From Notolepis coatsorum (Eukaryota > Chordata > Actinopteri > Aulopiformes > Paralepididae): a stretch of 64,000 bases of DNA. Numbering within the stretch: position 1 is the stretch's first letter; every line of letters begins with the position of its first letter. The notes beneath the pieces were generated by a model. That model saw nothing but the letters and a program-made list of their open reading frames with translations. It searched no databases and was not told the origin of the DNA. Location: positions 14,539,577-14,603,576 of the forward strand of contig OZ020591.1 in assembly GCA_963971535.1 (NCBI GenBank), written 5' to 3'. Made by a program: the position numbers and the translations under genes. Shown here in pieces: positions 34,196 through 45,663 of the stretch.

Positions 34196-35542
34196 GTGTT
34201 TGCCAAGGAACTGGCCCGCCGCCTGCAGAAGTTTATGACGGTACTGGTACATTGCGATCAAACTGGTTTTATCCCGGGGCGCCTGGCTGCAGATAATCTT
34301 AGGAGGCTGTTACATGTAATCGATAAAAGTAAAGACAATACAGCTCCGGCCACAGTTCTGTCCTTGGATGCCATGAAGGCATTTGACAGACTAGAATGGT
34401 TATACCTGTGGAAGGTACTCGAGGTTATGGGACTTGGAAAACGTTTTATTCATATGATTAAAGTCCTGTATGCCTCACCGTCGGCAATGATACTGACAGG
34501 CAAAAACTGTTCCACACTTTTTCCAGTCTCCAGATCTTCTAGACAGGGTTGTCCTCTGAACCCAGGACTATTCGCGCTTTCCGTCGAACCATTGGCCCAA
34601 TTTATTAGGCAATCAGAGGACATCGTCCCCATAATAATTAATAATACACCACACAAAATTGCTCTCTATGCGGATGACCTACTGATTTTTATGAATGACC
34701 CCTCCCAATCAGTCACAAAATTACTGGAAATAATCAACAACTTTGGTGAATTGTCAGGCTTTAAGATTAACTGGAACAAATCAGCCTGCCTACCTCTTAA
34801 TGAGCTGGCCAAGGTGGTGCAACTACCAGCTGATATCCCCATAGTGGAACATTTTAAATACTTAGGCATAGAGATATTCCCCACACTAAGTCAAACTACT
34901 AAATACAACTTCACGCGTACTTATAATAAAATACACCAGGATCTAGATAGATGGTCGTCCCTTCCTAACTCTTTACAGGCCCGGGCTTCCATAATCAAAA
35001 TGAACATCCTACCTAGGATACATTTTGTTAGCTCAATGCTCCCCCTGCCCCCTCCAATAGACCACTGGCGCAAGGTACAATCGATGATATCTAAGTTTAT
35101 CTGGAATAACAAACGCCCGAGAATCAAAAGAGCTACCACTCAATGTAGGAAACAAGATGGGGGCCTCGCAATCCCTGATTTTAAGCTTTATTTCTGGTCC
35201 TTTTCACTGAGACCTCTGATGAGCTGGCTAGACCCTGTAGATGCTGTATCTTGGCGCTCCTTGGAAGCGGCGGCGGTCTCACTGCAAAGATTACAGGATG
35301 TGGTATACTCCACTATCCCTATTTCAAAATGCCAACTAAGATATGGACCGATCATAACTTACGTGATCCAAACATGGCGTAATGTACAGAAGTCGTGTGC
35401 GGTTAAATGCCCATGGCACCTGGACTCTCCAATTTTTAATAACCAGCAACTACTTGTTGGGCACAAACCGGTTAATATTCCTCAATGGCAAAGGAGGGGA
35501 GTTCATACTCTGGGGGATATCTATGATAAGAACGGCCTTTGA
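34196..35542 (+). pseudogene. L1/Tx1 reverse transcriptase palm and thumb
   Basis: An open run of 448 codons: VHCDQTGFIPGRLAADNLRR, motif A VLSLDAMKAFDRLEW, motif B RQGCPLNPGLFALSVEPLA, catalytic IALYADDLLIF (34659-34690), GFKINWNKSACLPL and FKYLGIEIFP, then the L1-group thumb (FIWNNKRPRIK, GGLAIPDFKLYFWS). The catalytic core is intact in this frame. It ends at a premature TGA (35540-35542), beyond which the same frame still matches (AFQDLKEFYDLPG). Confidence 0.88.
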
Positions 35543-36347
35543 GCGTTTCAGGACTTAAAAGAATTTTATGATCTTCCCGGCGAGTCCTTCTTTCTTTACC
35601 TTTAACTAAGGTCAGCGCTGAGGGCTCATGGCGTGCCGTGGGCTCAAGCTTTGCACCCACACCCTTTCCTCAGGCTCATAGTGGACAGGACGACCTCCAG
35701 AGGGTTTGTCTCAAGACTTTTATACGCTCTTAATCCAATCCACATATAAAAAATTATCATTGGATACAATCTGGCGTAGGGATATCCCAGAGTTGGACCC
35801 CGAGTTTGACTGGGAAGAGGTTTGGACAAATGTGGCATTGTCCTCCCGCAACCCCAATCACCAGCAAATTAATTTTAATTATATTCATAGGACCTATCTT
35901 ACACCTAGGAAGCTATTTGCTATGGGACTAGTAACAGACTCTCTGTGCGCTTTGTGCTCTCAAAGGGCCACTGGCACTTATATGCATATGTATTGGGATT
36001 GCCCACCAGTAGCCCGCTTCTGGAGGGCAATAACAGACAAACATTCGGATCTATGTGGCTTAACAATCCCATTTACAGCTGATACACTGCTCCTGAACAA
36101 TATAACAACACTAACCGCGTCCATACAACAAAAAAGGGTTATCCTAGCAGGCGTCACAGCAGCGAAGAAGCTGATAGCATTGAGATGGAAGGAGCCTGAG
36201 AAGCTCACAGTGATTAACTGGTCCCTAACTCTGTTGGATGTGATTTATCTTGAGATATCCACAGCGCGGGTGATTGGGGTGGGACAGGCTGGGATTGAAC
36301 TGTGGGTCGCAGCAGCCGAAATGGTCAGACCCGCCATGTGCGGCTGA
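35543..36347 (+). pseudogene. L1/Tx1 C-terminal zinc-knuckle region
   Basis: After a frame break near 35600-35700 the protein resumes: IWRRDIPELDPEFDWEEVW, YIHRTYLTPRKLF, the Cys-rich CALCSQRATGTYMHMYWDC (C-x2-C...H-x4-C type) and AAKKLIALRWKEPEKLT. This C-terminal Cys motif is a hallmark of L1/Tx1 ORF2. Ends at a natural-looking stop at 36345-36347. Confidence 0.85.
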
Positions 36348-37062
36348 GCGGGGTTGGGGCGCTTGTCCGGGGGAGTCCGGCGGTCTTGTGGGAGGGGGAG
36401 GAGGAAATGTCTTGTTTGTCTTGTCTTTTGTGTTGTCCTCCTTAACTTTAACTGGGGTAATTTTATTGGGGGGGAGCTATTTTACTATTTCTTTCGCTAT
36501 TTGGGCACTTTTACACGGTTCCTGTGAGTCTATGGAACACATCTGTAGGTTTTCTTTCTTTTTTCCCCAAGAAGGTTCATTGTTTTGTATTTCTAGTCAA
36601 GTACTCAAAAACAGCATTTTTCTACCTCAAGATCTTAGGCCGTTTTGAGGCTGGGCTCCAACCACTGTGTGGCCTGGTGGCAACTGCCACATTATTATGC
36701 AGCTGAGAAATCTCTGACATAACAGATATGCACATTTTCAGATGACTCAGTTCAGTGGGGGTGAATATTGTGAGGGGAATTGGAAGAATGCGCCAATATG
36801 AGAATTTGAGACATAGTTCCTAGTAATATAAGTCCACATGGCCGGGAAACGGTGCTGAATACTGGGAAAGGCCATTTATAAGATAGTACTACCCCTTTAA
36901 GTTTTAAAATGTTATGCTCTGTTTTTATAAATTTCGTTATTTCTATTGTTAGTATTATTGTTGCTGTTGTCTCCCTGTGAAGTTCTGTTTATTATTATTA
37001 TGGTTACTGTATTTTGTTGTCTTGTTTTCATGTAAAGACTAATTTAAAAAATTGATAAAAAA

Positions 37063-37243
37063 AAAAAAAGATAATACAACTACAAGTATAATTATATAAT
37101 ATATATATTTTATAAAAAACTAAAATAATTATATATTTAATTTTTTTTTTATAAAACCAAAAACGATCGGTATCGGCCGATATGGCTCATAGACGATTGG
37201 TGATCGGTATCGGTGGCAAAAAACATGATCGGGGCATCCCTAG
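37063..37243. mobile_element. hAT-type transposon end with AT-rich repeat
   Basis: 37150-37243 ends GATCGGGGCATCCCTAG, a typical hAT terminus (complement of CTAGGGATGCCCCGATC), preceded by repeated GATCGGTATCGG blocks. 37063-37130 is the reverse complement of the AT-rich repeat at 63244 and 63890 (TATAAAATATATATATTATA). Truncated, non-coding. Confidence 0.55.
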
Positions 37244-37509
37244 TAATTTATAGGCGTGATATTCTATTCTATAATTTACTCAAGCCTAGTAACAGATATA
37301 ATATTTCTGACACTGGGAATACATTCCCCGAGATCCATAGATGTCCCTAGATACCAAGAAGTGGAGCAATCTTCCATTTACTTAGGTATGTATTTTTAGG
37401 CGGATTTTCAGAAAATAGGGCTTAAGAGGTTAAGGGGTTAAGTATTGTTCAATAGTAATTAGCCTTGTACAAGACTACTGAGCAGCTCTCCGTTCAAATG
37501 GTCCGCTCT
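37244..37509. repeat. Dispersed repeat shared with 48118-48270
   Basis: 37268-37390 (CAAGCCTAGTAACAGATA, ATATTTCTGACACTG, TAGATACCAAGAA, GTGGAGCAATCTTCCATTTAC) is closely matched just inside the right end of the piggyBac-like element at 48118-48270. It is probably a solo end of that family. Confidence 0.65.
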
Positions 37510-38541
37510 GGAGGACGGGGGATTCTTACCCAACCGAGCTCCTCCCGGAGTGTTTAAGCTGCGAGGCGTAGAGATTCTTACCCAACCCAGCTCCTTCCGG
37601 AGTGTTCAAGCTGCGAGGCGTAGAGATTCTTACCCAACCGATCTCCTCCCGGAGTGTTTAAGCTGTGAGGCGTAGAGATTCTTACCCAACCCAGCTCCTC
37701 CCCGAGTGTTTAAGCTGCGAGGCGTAGAGATTCTTACCCAACCCAGCTCCTCCCCGAGTGTTTAAGCTGCGAGGCGTAGAGATTCTTACCCAACCCAGCT
37801 CCTCCCGGAGTGTTTAAGCTGTGAGGCGTAGAGATTCTTACCCAACCCAGCTCCTCCCGGAGTCTTTAAGCTGCGAGGCGTAGAGATTCTTACCCAACCG
37901 AGCTCCTCCCGGAGTGTTTAAGCTGCGAGGCGTAGAGATTCTTACCAAACCGAGCTCCTCCCGGAGTCTTTAAGCTGCGAGGCGTAGAGATTCTTACCCA
38001 ACCCAGCTCCTCCCGGAGTGTTTAAGCTGTGAGGCGTAGAGATTCTTACCCAACCCAGCTCCTCCCGGAGTCTTTAAGCTGCGAGGCGTAGAGATTCTTA
38101 CCCAACCCAGCTCCTCCCGGAGTGTTTAAGCTGTGAGGCGTAGAGATTCTTACCCAACCCAGCTCCTCCCGGAGTCTTTAAGCTGCGAGGCGTAGAGATT
38201 CTTACCCAACCGAGCTCCTCCCGGAGTGTTTAAGCTGCGAGGCGTAGAGATTCTTACCAAACCGAGCTCCTCCCGGAGTCTTTAAGCTGCGAGGCGTAGA
38301 GATTCTTACCCAACCCAGCTCCTCCCGGAGTGTTTAAGCTGTGAGGCGTAGAGATTCTTACCCAACCCAGCTCCTCCCGGAGTCTTTAAGCTGCGAGGCG
38401 TAGAGATTCTTACCCAACCCAGCTCCTCCCGGAGTGTTTAAGCTGTGAGGCGTAGAGATTCTTACCCAACCCAGCTCCTCCCGAAGTGTTTAAGCTGCGA
38501 GGCGTAGATATTCTTACCCAACCCAGCTCCTCCCGGAGTGT
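37510..38541. repeat. Minisatellite, ~53-bp unit, ~19 copies (left block)
   Basis: Unit contains GCGAGGCGTAGAGATTCTTA, CCCAACCCAGCTCCTCCCGG and AGTGTTTAAGCT. Variants GTGAGGCG, CCGAGCTCC and GTCTTTAAG alternate with a period of several units, showing block duplication. Each unit carries a TTTAA, a possible TTAA target. The array resumes at 41105. Confidence 0.97.
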
Positions 38542-38847
38542 CCCTTGTGTGGTGTTAGGGTCCGAACTGACCCGTTTCAAGAATCTAAAATGCGATAATT
38601 ACAATCTCGTTTTTTCCCCCGGAACAAGGTTTTGAGTATGTGCTCATGGCGGCTATTTAAACACGAAAACACTCATGTTTACCATTTTAGCAAATTCTGA
38701 ATCTCTTCTAGAATTTTTTTACATCTGTGGTGTTCGGGTCCAAACGGACCCGGTATAGAAAAATGGCTATAGACATCAGTTGGCTTCATAGAAAAGCTAC
38801 GGCTAACTCTGTGGATCACATGTCAATCAAGGTTTATGGCTGACATC

Positions 38848-39955
38848 ATACCTCAATGGCCGCTCCTACCAAGTGTCATGGAGAGGGACCCTGTCGGCCA
38901 CCTGCCCCCTGCGGACGGGTGTCCCCCAGGGCTCTGTCCTAGGACCCCTTCTCTTCTCCCTCTACACTAAATCACTGGGTAACATTATCACGTCACATGG
39001 CTTCTCCTACCATTGTTATGCCGATGATACTCAACTCTTCCTCTCCTTCCCTCCATCAGATATCCACGTCTCTGAGCGGCCAAATCCTCCCCCCTGACGA
39101 CCTTTCCATCACAGTCGAGAATGCAGCTGTGACCGCGTCCCCGACCGCCAAGAACCTTGGTGTTGTCCTCGACGACCAGTTGAACTTCTCTCCTCACATC
39201 GCAGCGACAACCAGAACCTGCAGATTCCTCCTGAGCAACGTCAGAAGGATCCGCCCCTTCCTGACAAAAGAAGCCACCCAACTCCTCGTCCAATCAACAG
39301 TCATCTCCCGCCTCGACTACTGCAACGCACTGCTCGCTGGCCTCCCGGCCACTGCCACCAAGCCTCTTCAACTCATTCAGAACGCAGCGGCCCGCCTGAT
39401 CTCAAACCTACCGAAGTCGGCCCATGTCACCCCACTTCTTAGGGACCTGCACTGGCCCTCGACCTAGCATACCGTGCGGCAAAGGGAACCGCTCCCGCCT
39501 ACCTCCAGTCAATGGTCTCTAACTACACACCCTCAAGACCCCTACGCTCTGCATCTTCTGGCCGCCTCAGACCTACTCCTTTCCAAGCCCCGGGAGGGTC
39601 ATCAAAGAGATGCCGCCTATTCTCAGTCCTTGCCCCACAATGGTGGAATGAACTACCCACCCCAGTTAGGACAGCCGAAACCCATCCAATCTTCCGCCGT
39701 CGACTTAAGACGCACTTCTTCAACCATTATCTGAAATAATAATAATATAAAAAAAATCAAAAGAAATAAAACTCTAACCCTAACTAACTGTACTGTCATG
39801 CACTTGTCCTAATAAACTAACATACACTGTAACACGCAACACTTTGATGAACATTGTTACTCAGCTGATAGAGTTGTACCCTTCCTGATGATTTGTCGTA
39901 CAGTCGCTTTGGATAAAAGCGTCAGCTAAATTACTAAATGTAAATGTAATGTAAG
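38848..39955 (+). pseudogene. L2-type LINE fragment with 3' tail
   Basis: Polymerase relic in several frames: motif B region LRTGVPQGSVLGPLLFSLYT, catalytic CYADDTQLFLSF (about 39018-39050), then NLGVVLDDQLNFSPHI, VISRLDYCNALLAGLP, LQLIQNAAARLISN, DLHWP, and (shifted) PQWWNELPTPVR and FRRRLKTHFFNHYL. The 3' end GTCGCTTTGGATAAAAGCGT then TAAATGTAAATGTAATG is a common L2 tail. 5'-truncated; frame broken after the YADD block and at about 39465. Confidence 0.85.
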
Positions 39956-40009
39956 GTTCATATTTGACTAGACACTTCACCCCCCTTCATGGGAACAAGA
40001 GCAGGAGCG

Positions 40010-40715
40010 AGAGAAGGAGGTGGAGAGGAGGAACAGAGTGTTAGGGAGGTGGAGAGGAGGAACAGAGTGATAGGGAGGTGGAGAGGAGGAACAGAGTGAT
40101 AGGGAGGTGGAGAGGGAAAGGGAACAGAGTGATAGGGAGGTGGAGAGGGAGAAAAGGAACAGAGTGATAGGGAGGTGGAGAGGGAGAGGAGGAACAGAGT
40201 GATAGGGAGGTGGAGAGGGAGAGGAACAGTGTGATAGGGAGGTGGAGAGGGAGAGGAGGAACAGAGTGATATGGAGGTGGAGAGGAGGAACAGAGTGATA
40301 GGAAGGTGGAAAGGGAGAGGAGGAACAGAGTGATAGGGATGTGGAGAGAGAGAGGAAGAACAGAGTGATAGGGAGGTGGAGAGGGAGTGGAGGAACAGAG
40401 CGATAGGGAGGTGGAGAGGGAGAGGAAGAACAGAGTGATAGGGAGGTGGAGAGGGAGGAGGAACAGAGTGATAGGGAGGTGGAGATGGAGAGGAGGAACA
40501 GAGAGGTGGAGAGGGAGAGGAGGAACAGAGTGATAGGGAGGTGGAGAGGAGGAACAGAGTGATAGGGAGGTGGAGAGGGAGAGAAGGAACAGAGTGACAG
40601 GGAGGGGAGATGGAGAGGAGGAAGAGTGATAGGGAGGTGGAGAGGGAGTCGAGGAGGAAGAGAGTGATAGGGAGGTGGAGAGGGAGAGGAGGAAGAGAGC
40701 GATAGGGAGTTGGAG
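40010..40715. repeat. Purine-rich minisatellite, ~35-bp unit, ~20 copies
   Basis: Unit: GGAACAGAGTGATAGGGAGG plus TGGAGAGGGAGAGGA, with many indels. Almost pure purine on the plus strand. The long Pro/Ser/Leu ORFs on the minus strand are translations of this array and not genes. Confidence 0.97.
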
Positions 40716-41104
40716 TTGTTTTGTTCCTTGATTTATTTCCATAATACAGTTCTAAAACCCACAAAGCAGTTTACTCAATAAAGTGTCTTCATATATTAGC
40801 CTGTTATAGTCAGATTGCATAAATATTTACCCATTTTCTTCAATATGGGGAACAGCATGAGTGAATATAATCCTATTTTCGATTGAAAAAATATGTATAT
40901 TGTGTCTTTGGGCCATATAAAATAATGTTTGATATGGGTACTGGTTATGATGAGCTAATAAGTTAGTAATGAAGTACAAAACCAAACTGGATAATAATCC
41001 TTATTTTTTGGGGTGGTTGGTACAGAGTTACACACCGGGTCCATTCGGACCCAGAGTTTTTGTTAACACCAAAATAAGATAAATAAATAAGCAGCGCACA
41101 AGGG

Positions 41105-41380
41105 TTAAGCTGCGAGGCGTAGAGATTCTTACCCAACCCAGCTCCTCCCGGAGTGTTTAAGCTGCGAGGCATAGAGATTCTTACCCAACCCAGCTCCTCC
41201 CGAGTGTTTAAGCTGTGAGGCGTAGAGATTCTTACCCAACCCAGCTCCTCCCGGAGTGTTTAAGCTGCGAGGCGTAGAGATTCGTACCCAACCCAGCTCC
41301 TCCCGGAGTGTTTAAGCTGTGAGGCGTAGAGATTCTTACCCAACCCAGCTCCTCCCGGAGTGTTTAAGCTGGAAACTCAC
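41105..41380. repeat. Minisatellite, 53-bp unit (right block, ~5 copies)
   Basis: Same unit and phase as 37510-38541, confirming that the piggyBac-like element landed in the array. A stray partial unit (TTTAAGCTGCGAGGCGTG) is at 42902-42920. Confidence 0.97.
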
Positions 41381-41872
41381 ATTATAACATTCTCGCCATA
41401 GCAACGACAGGCCCGGCCCCTCTTCTCGTTGCTATGTGACACGCTGTCTTTTGACCCAAATCACTATGGCAGCGGTGATGTTGATGTTAACTTACCCCAA
41501 ACAAACGCTGTGGCTATAGGCTGTTGATGATAACAGCACAACCTCATCTGCTGGGGTTAGTCAGCTCCTAACACACACTCTCTGTTATCCTCCTCCTCTG
41601 AGATGACTATGAGTAGATGCTGTCATCCACCAATATTTTACATTATATACCCACCAATATTTTACATTATATACACATTGAAAAACATAGACATCCTTCA
41701 GTGGCCAGACGTCACGCATTGCACGTGATTGTACAGCATTTCTGTCTCTTTTCATGCGTCACGCAAATTGAGACCATGTCCCGCATGATTGGTTGTCATC
41801 CACGCTAACGCCCAGTGCCAGTGTGAATCCCTGGACTTGTGAGTTGTTTTGGTGAGTTACTTTTGTTAGTCA
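41381..41872. other. No gene recognised
   Basis: Unique sequence; a 23-bp unit (CACCAATATTTTACATTATA) is duplicated at about 41627-41675. Confidence 0.4.
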
Positions 41873-42560
41873 AAAGTCAAAGTCAGCTTTATTGTCACCT
41901 CTCGTAATGTGCAAGACATAGAGAAATGCAATTGCATTTCCCCCTTCCCACGGTGTATATAAAGAACAAGATCTAATATAAACATAAAGTACACTATAAA
42001 CATAAAGTAACATATGGACAGTATACAGGACTATATACAATGTACAGTAGCTAAAAAAAGTCAATGTATGAGTGAATGTAAATATAGAGGTAAACAAGAA
42101 CTTAGTGCAAAACTTTTAGCAGCAGTGGTAGTAAGTATGCATAATAAATAATGGCAGTAAAATATAATAATACAATAATGGCAGTAAAGTGGCAGTGAGA
42201 TTATGGATATGGCAGTAAACTAATATGATGTACACTAAATAAATAAACAAAATAATGGTAGTAAAGTGGCAGTGTGTGTGTCAGTGGGGGGGGGGGGTAG
42301 TCCAGAGTCTGTGGGGGTCTGAGTAAGAGAGGAGTCCAGATTCTGTGGAGGCAGGTAAGAGAGAGGGGGGAGAGCTGGGTGGGTGTGTGTCAGTGGGGGG
42401 GGGGGGGGGGTGTTCTTAGTCCAGGTTCTGTGGTTGCAGAGTAAGAGAGGAGGGAAGAGCTGGGAGAGAGTTCAGCTTCCTGACAGTCTGCTGGTCCTGC
42501 AGCTCGGAGGCTCCTCATTCTCCTCCCGGAGGGCAGCAGAGTGAAGAAGCGTTGTGAGGG
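41873..42560 (-). pseudogene. LINE 3' end and degenerate C-terminus
   Basis: On the minus strand, 42560-42480 encodes LPSGRRMRSLRAAG-like residues (CTGCCCTCCGGGAGGAGAAT), a C-terminal block of many fish LINE polymerases; a long 3' UTR with GT/poly-C stretches follows, ending GAGAGGTGACAATAAAGCTG and ACTTTGACTTTTGACTA. Not translatable; the family is not named. Confidence 0.55.
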
Positions 42561-43564
42561 TGGTCATTATGCATAGTCTGGGTGGTCATTATGTGTGCAA
42601 TGCATGTGTGTGATAAGACTGGGGGTCCAGACCTAGCTATAATCATAAGTGATTGTAAGTCTGGGTGGTAATTTTGTTTATTTTGAGTACTTAACACCCA
42701 TTAGAGACAAAAGGAAAATAAAAGAAAATGAATAAGGGCAAAACATATTAGGCTTGTGGTGGCGGATGAGCCTTGAAGGAGGAGACAGGGACAGTCCACC
42801 AAAAAAAAGGGGGGGGGGCTGCGCTGGGGGGTGTCCCACATTGTCCCTCACAAACATACCCTTTGTCCCACATTTGGTTTATTGGGATCTGGTAACCCTA
42901 GTTTAAGCTGCGAGGCGTGTTGGAAAAGCTTTAACCATGAGTATAGTTTCAGAGTCAGGGAAATGTTCGTCAGAACCTGTTAAAATGCACCTTACCTAAA
43001 CCCTTACGATCACCTTCCAGAAAACCCCCTTCTCGGGGTAAAAGAGAGAATTTCCACACAATCTCTTTAAATCCAATGATGTATTTTTTATTATACAATG
43101 GCATGCAAATATCTTGATTCTGATTGGCTGAAACAGTCAAGTTGGCCATTGTTATTTCGTATAACACTCCACGTGACCCCAGATCCCTCCCACAACAGAA
43201 TTACATTTTCTGAATGAGTCTGCCATAGATAGACAAATGGAAGTATGAATATATTTTGAACAAATCCTCCAAAAAAGATAGTCAACTGGTATATGTTAGT
43301 TCGTTACAGATATGTTGGATTATGTAATTGGTTTGTCAGGACCCATTGTGAAACAAAAGAAATATCGCAGACTTAAATTTTTTTTTCTTTTTTAAATGGC
43401 CGTCGTTTTTTTTCTTCCAGACTTGGATCTACTATTGGATCTACTTTCTCTGTGGATGGTTGTGAATAAATCTCCATTATGCTTAAATTACTGTGTTTTT
43501 ATTGTGTAGCAATAAGGTTGGGTGAATTCGGCCATTGTATAAAAGCATTACATGACTTGAAGTC
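42561..43564. other. No gene recognised
   Basis: Contains the stray 53-bp-unit scrap at 42902 and a transposon-like GGTAACCCTAG end before it. The rest is unassigned. Confidence 0.4.
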
Positions 43565-43668
43565 GTGTGTTATACTCATTAGATCACGCCTAGGGGGGTC
43601 TAACGACCCTCCGCTGCGCGTCGGGCCCAACAACCACCCCTAGGCGTGATCTAATGAGTATAACACAC
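43565..43668. repeat. Foldback element, 32-bp perfect arms
   Basis: 43565-43596 and 43637-43668 are perfect reverse complements (GTGTGTTATACTCATTAGAT, then CACGCCTAGGGG) with a GC-rich 40-bp loop. Would form a stable hairpin; probably a short foldback transposon or one end of a larger element. Confidence 0.85.
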
Positions 43669-43708
43669 TCCTGCGCGTGATGTAATGCTTAATTCAAGCT
43701 TAATAATT

Positions 43709-44496
43709 TGTGCACATGGGGAAATAAGCCACAGTTCAAATTTATAAGAAAATAGAGAAAACAACTTACCGGTAGTTCAAATTAAATAAGAAAATTGAGT
43801 AAACAAATTAAAACAACCTTATCCTGCTCAGATTATGTATTCTACCAAAAAGCCCGATGCCCAGTACAGGGAGTCGGACCGTGGGCCAATGCCCTCGGTC
43901 GAGCAGGGAGAGCGATGGACCAGAGGAGAATTATAGCCTCGCACTCAGCTAGGGACTCCGAGGGTCGAGAGTGGGTCGAGAGTGCCTCCCCATGCCCGCA
44001 ATCCCGACTTGAAACAAGACAGGAAAGTAAGCTGTGAACGCACTCAGTTCGACCCGCAGCTCTCAATCCTGACCAATGAAGCCTCGTATACTCACTCAGG
44101 TACTTGTCGGAGCTGCCAACGATCCCCTTGAAGTCTCCATAGTGTGTGGTGCAATCCTCCGATCCTCATCTGGTTGGTTCAGGCAGAGGACAACTTACCC
44201 TGAGAGCCGATCCCAGCGCTCTGCCTAAAACTAGTAAAACAGCCTTTTATATAGGCCTTCCGATCCCCCTGGTCCTCCCTCCTTTATCTGCTAAACCAAT
44301 AACTATTTTTTAGTCCTGACCAATCTTACTAGAACGTTCCTTTATTACCTCCCATCTGTTCTTGCCCAGACACAGCATGAGTCCCTTTTTCTGTGGGCCA
44401 TTTCCAGCATGAGTCATTCTTTCCATGCAGTTACGGCCCTACTCACAACCTGTCACAACCTCCCTAGTCACAACCTGCCTGCTTGAATCATGTTAC
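43709..44496 (-). mobile_element. Candidate LTR (or promoter plus first exon)
   Basis: On the minus strand this begins TGTGTAACATGATTCAAGC and ends CCATGTGCACA. A TATA box (GGCCTATATAAAAGGCTG, 44241-44258) lies in the middle, followed about 60 bp on by a strong donor-like CAGGGTAAGT. This layout fits U3-R-U5 or an ordinary promoter with exon 1. A clear polyadenylation signal after the TATA box is missing, and no second LTR is in the window. The ORFs at 44740-45663 lie just upstream on the same strand. Confidence 0.35.
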
Positions 44497-44739
44497 ACAC
44501 AGTACACTTTATTCATTTATTTTTCCTTCAGTATCACACTTCCCTTGTAAATATGGTTGTCTTTATTATAATCATGTTTCTGTGTATGCTGATTATAATA
44601 CATTTATAATCATGTTTCTGTGTATGTTGATTATAATACATTTATTTCATTTCAGTCATACATGACATTGATTATTAGTATTCGCTCCCGTCATCGCCCT
44701 CTGGAGGCTACTTGTGTTTGTTGCATTTATTCTTCTTGG
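44497..44739. other. AT-rich spacer with a 39-bp direct duplication
   Basis: Two copies of a unit containing AATCATGTTTCTGTGTATG and GATTATAATACATTTAT at 44570-44645. Confidence 0.6.
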
Positions 44740-45663
44740 TACCTACTTTGTATTCAGCACCAGTCCTTTAACAAATTGTCCATTGACCCTCATGGTCTGG
44801 GGTGTGTATTTCCAGTATATCTTCTGGAATCTCATAATCTGGGGCATGTATTTCCAGTATTTCATCTGGAATCTCATCATTCTCCGGCCCTTCCTGGATC
44901 CCCAGGATTGGTGGCGCTGAATCAATCATCTTGATCTGCTTTTCCTTCTGCTTGGTCTCCATGGGCCTGCTCCATCTCCAGGATCCCCTCTTCCATCTCT
45001 CGTATCAGCATTTCCAACGCCATCTCGCCCACTCCCTCTGTATCCTCTGGTGGTCCTTCGAATGTTATCAGGCTTACATCACACCAACCTTGAACGAGGT
45101 CCCACTTCTTCTCTGAAAGGGTTCGAAGGATTGGTCCTGCTTCTGGTCTGAGGAAGGAGTCTGCAGTTCTCCTAGACCAATCACACTTTTCTCCATCTCA
45201 CCTGATTCTGGGTTTCTTGTCAGCCATCCCTCGGTTGGGCTATAACTTGGGGCCAATGGTGGGCTGTAGTTTAGTAGGAAGGGTGAGTAGAGCTCCCGTC
45301 TTACGGCTTCAGGCTGCACTCTAGGATCTGTGGGATGAAGATCCATCTCTAGAGTACTGTCCGATGATTCAGACAGCTGTTGTTCCGCCCCTCTTCTCTT
45401 GAGTTGCGGGCCCAGTTCCACCTGGTCCTGGTCTTCTTGTACCTTGGTTCACTCACCTTATTCTCTACCATCACCCTTGGTCTATTGGGTGATGGTTGTT
45501 GGTCTGGGGACTTTGGGCTATCATACTGCTGGTACCACTCCAACATCCCTGGCTGAGGGGGGTGTCCTGGATTCAGCCATGCCATCACGTATTCTTCTGT
45601 TGGGTCCTCCTGGAATCTTAGCACCTTATTTACCGGACCTATAGGACCCGCTCGCTTACCCAT
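44740..45663 (-). pseudogene. Unidentified acidic ORFs, probably one broken gene
   Basis: Three overlapping minus-strand frames read like one protein with frameshifts: 45349-45663 (MGKRAGPIGPVNKVLRFQED, NPGHPPQPGMLEWYQQYDS), 45074-45421 (QLSESSDSTLEMDLHP, FLLNYSPPLAPSYSPTEGW), then EGVGEMALEMLIREMEEG and finally 44768-44962 (PDEILEIHAPDYEIPEDILE). It is rich in Pro, Glu and Asp, with no transmembrane segment and no motif I know. Its place upstream of the LTR-like block would suit a retroelement-encoded protein, but a decayed cellular gene is equally possible. Function unknown. Confidence 0.35.

Larger units (their letters stand above)
32280..37070 (+). mobile_element. L1/Tx1-group LINE, nearly full ORF2 and 3' UTR
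   Basis: About 4.8 kb: a G-rich leader (32280-32610), a frameshifted ORF2 (32612-36347), a 700-bp 3' UTR and a poly-A run at 37058-37070. No clear ORF1 is visible in the leader, so the copy may start inside the element. The left boundary is approximate. Most protein motifs survive, so the copy is not very old. Confidence 0.85.
38542..41104. mobile_element. piggyBac-like element inside the minisatellite
   Basis: The left end CCCTTGTGTGGTGTTAGGG and right end CGCACAAGGG are inverted termini. The right side abuts TTAA (41105-41108), which belongs to a minisatellite unit; the left side lacks TTAA (GGAGTGT then CCCTTG). Repeated GGGTCC...GGACCC blocks occur near both ends (38569, 38735, 41036). 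No piggyBac transposase; the 2.56-kb interior is filled by an L2 copy and a purine-rich minisatellite. Non-autonomous. Confidence 0.7.

Noticed and set aside
39958..40764. Long Pro/Ser/Leu-rich ORFs on the minus strand
   Set aside because: They are translations of a purine-rich minisatellite, open in more than one frame.
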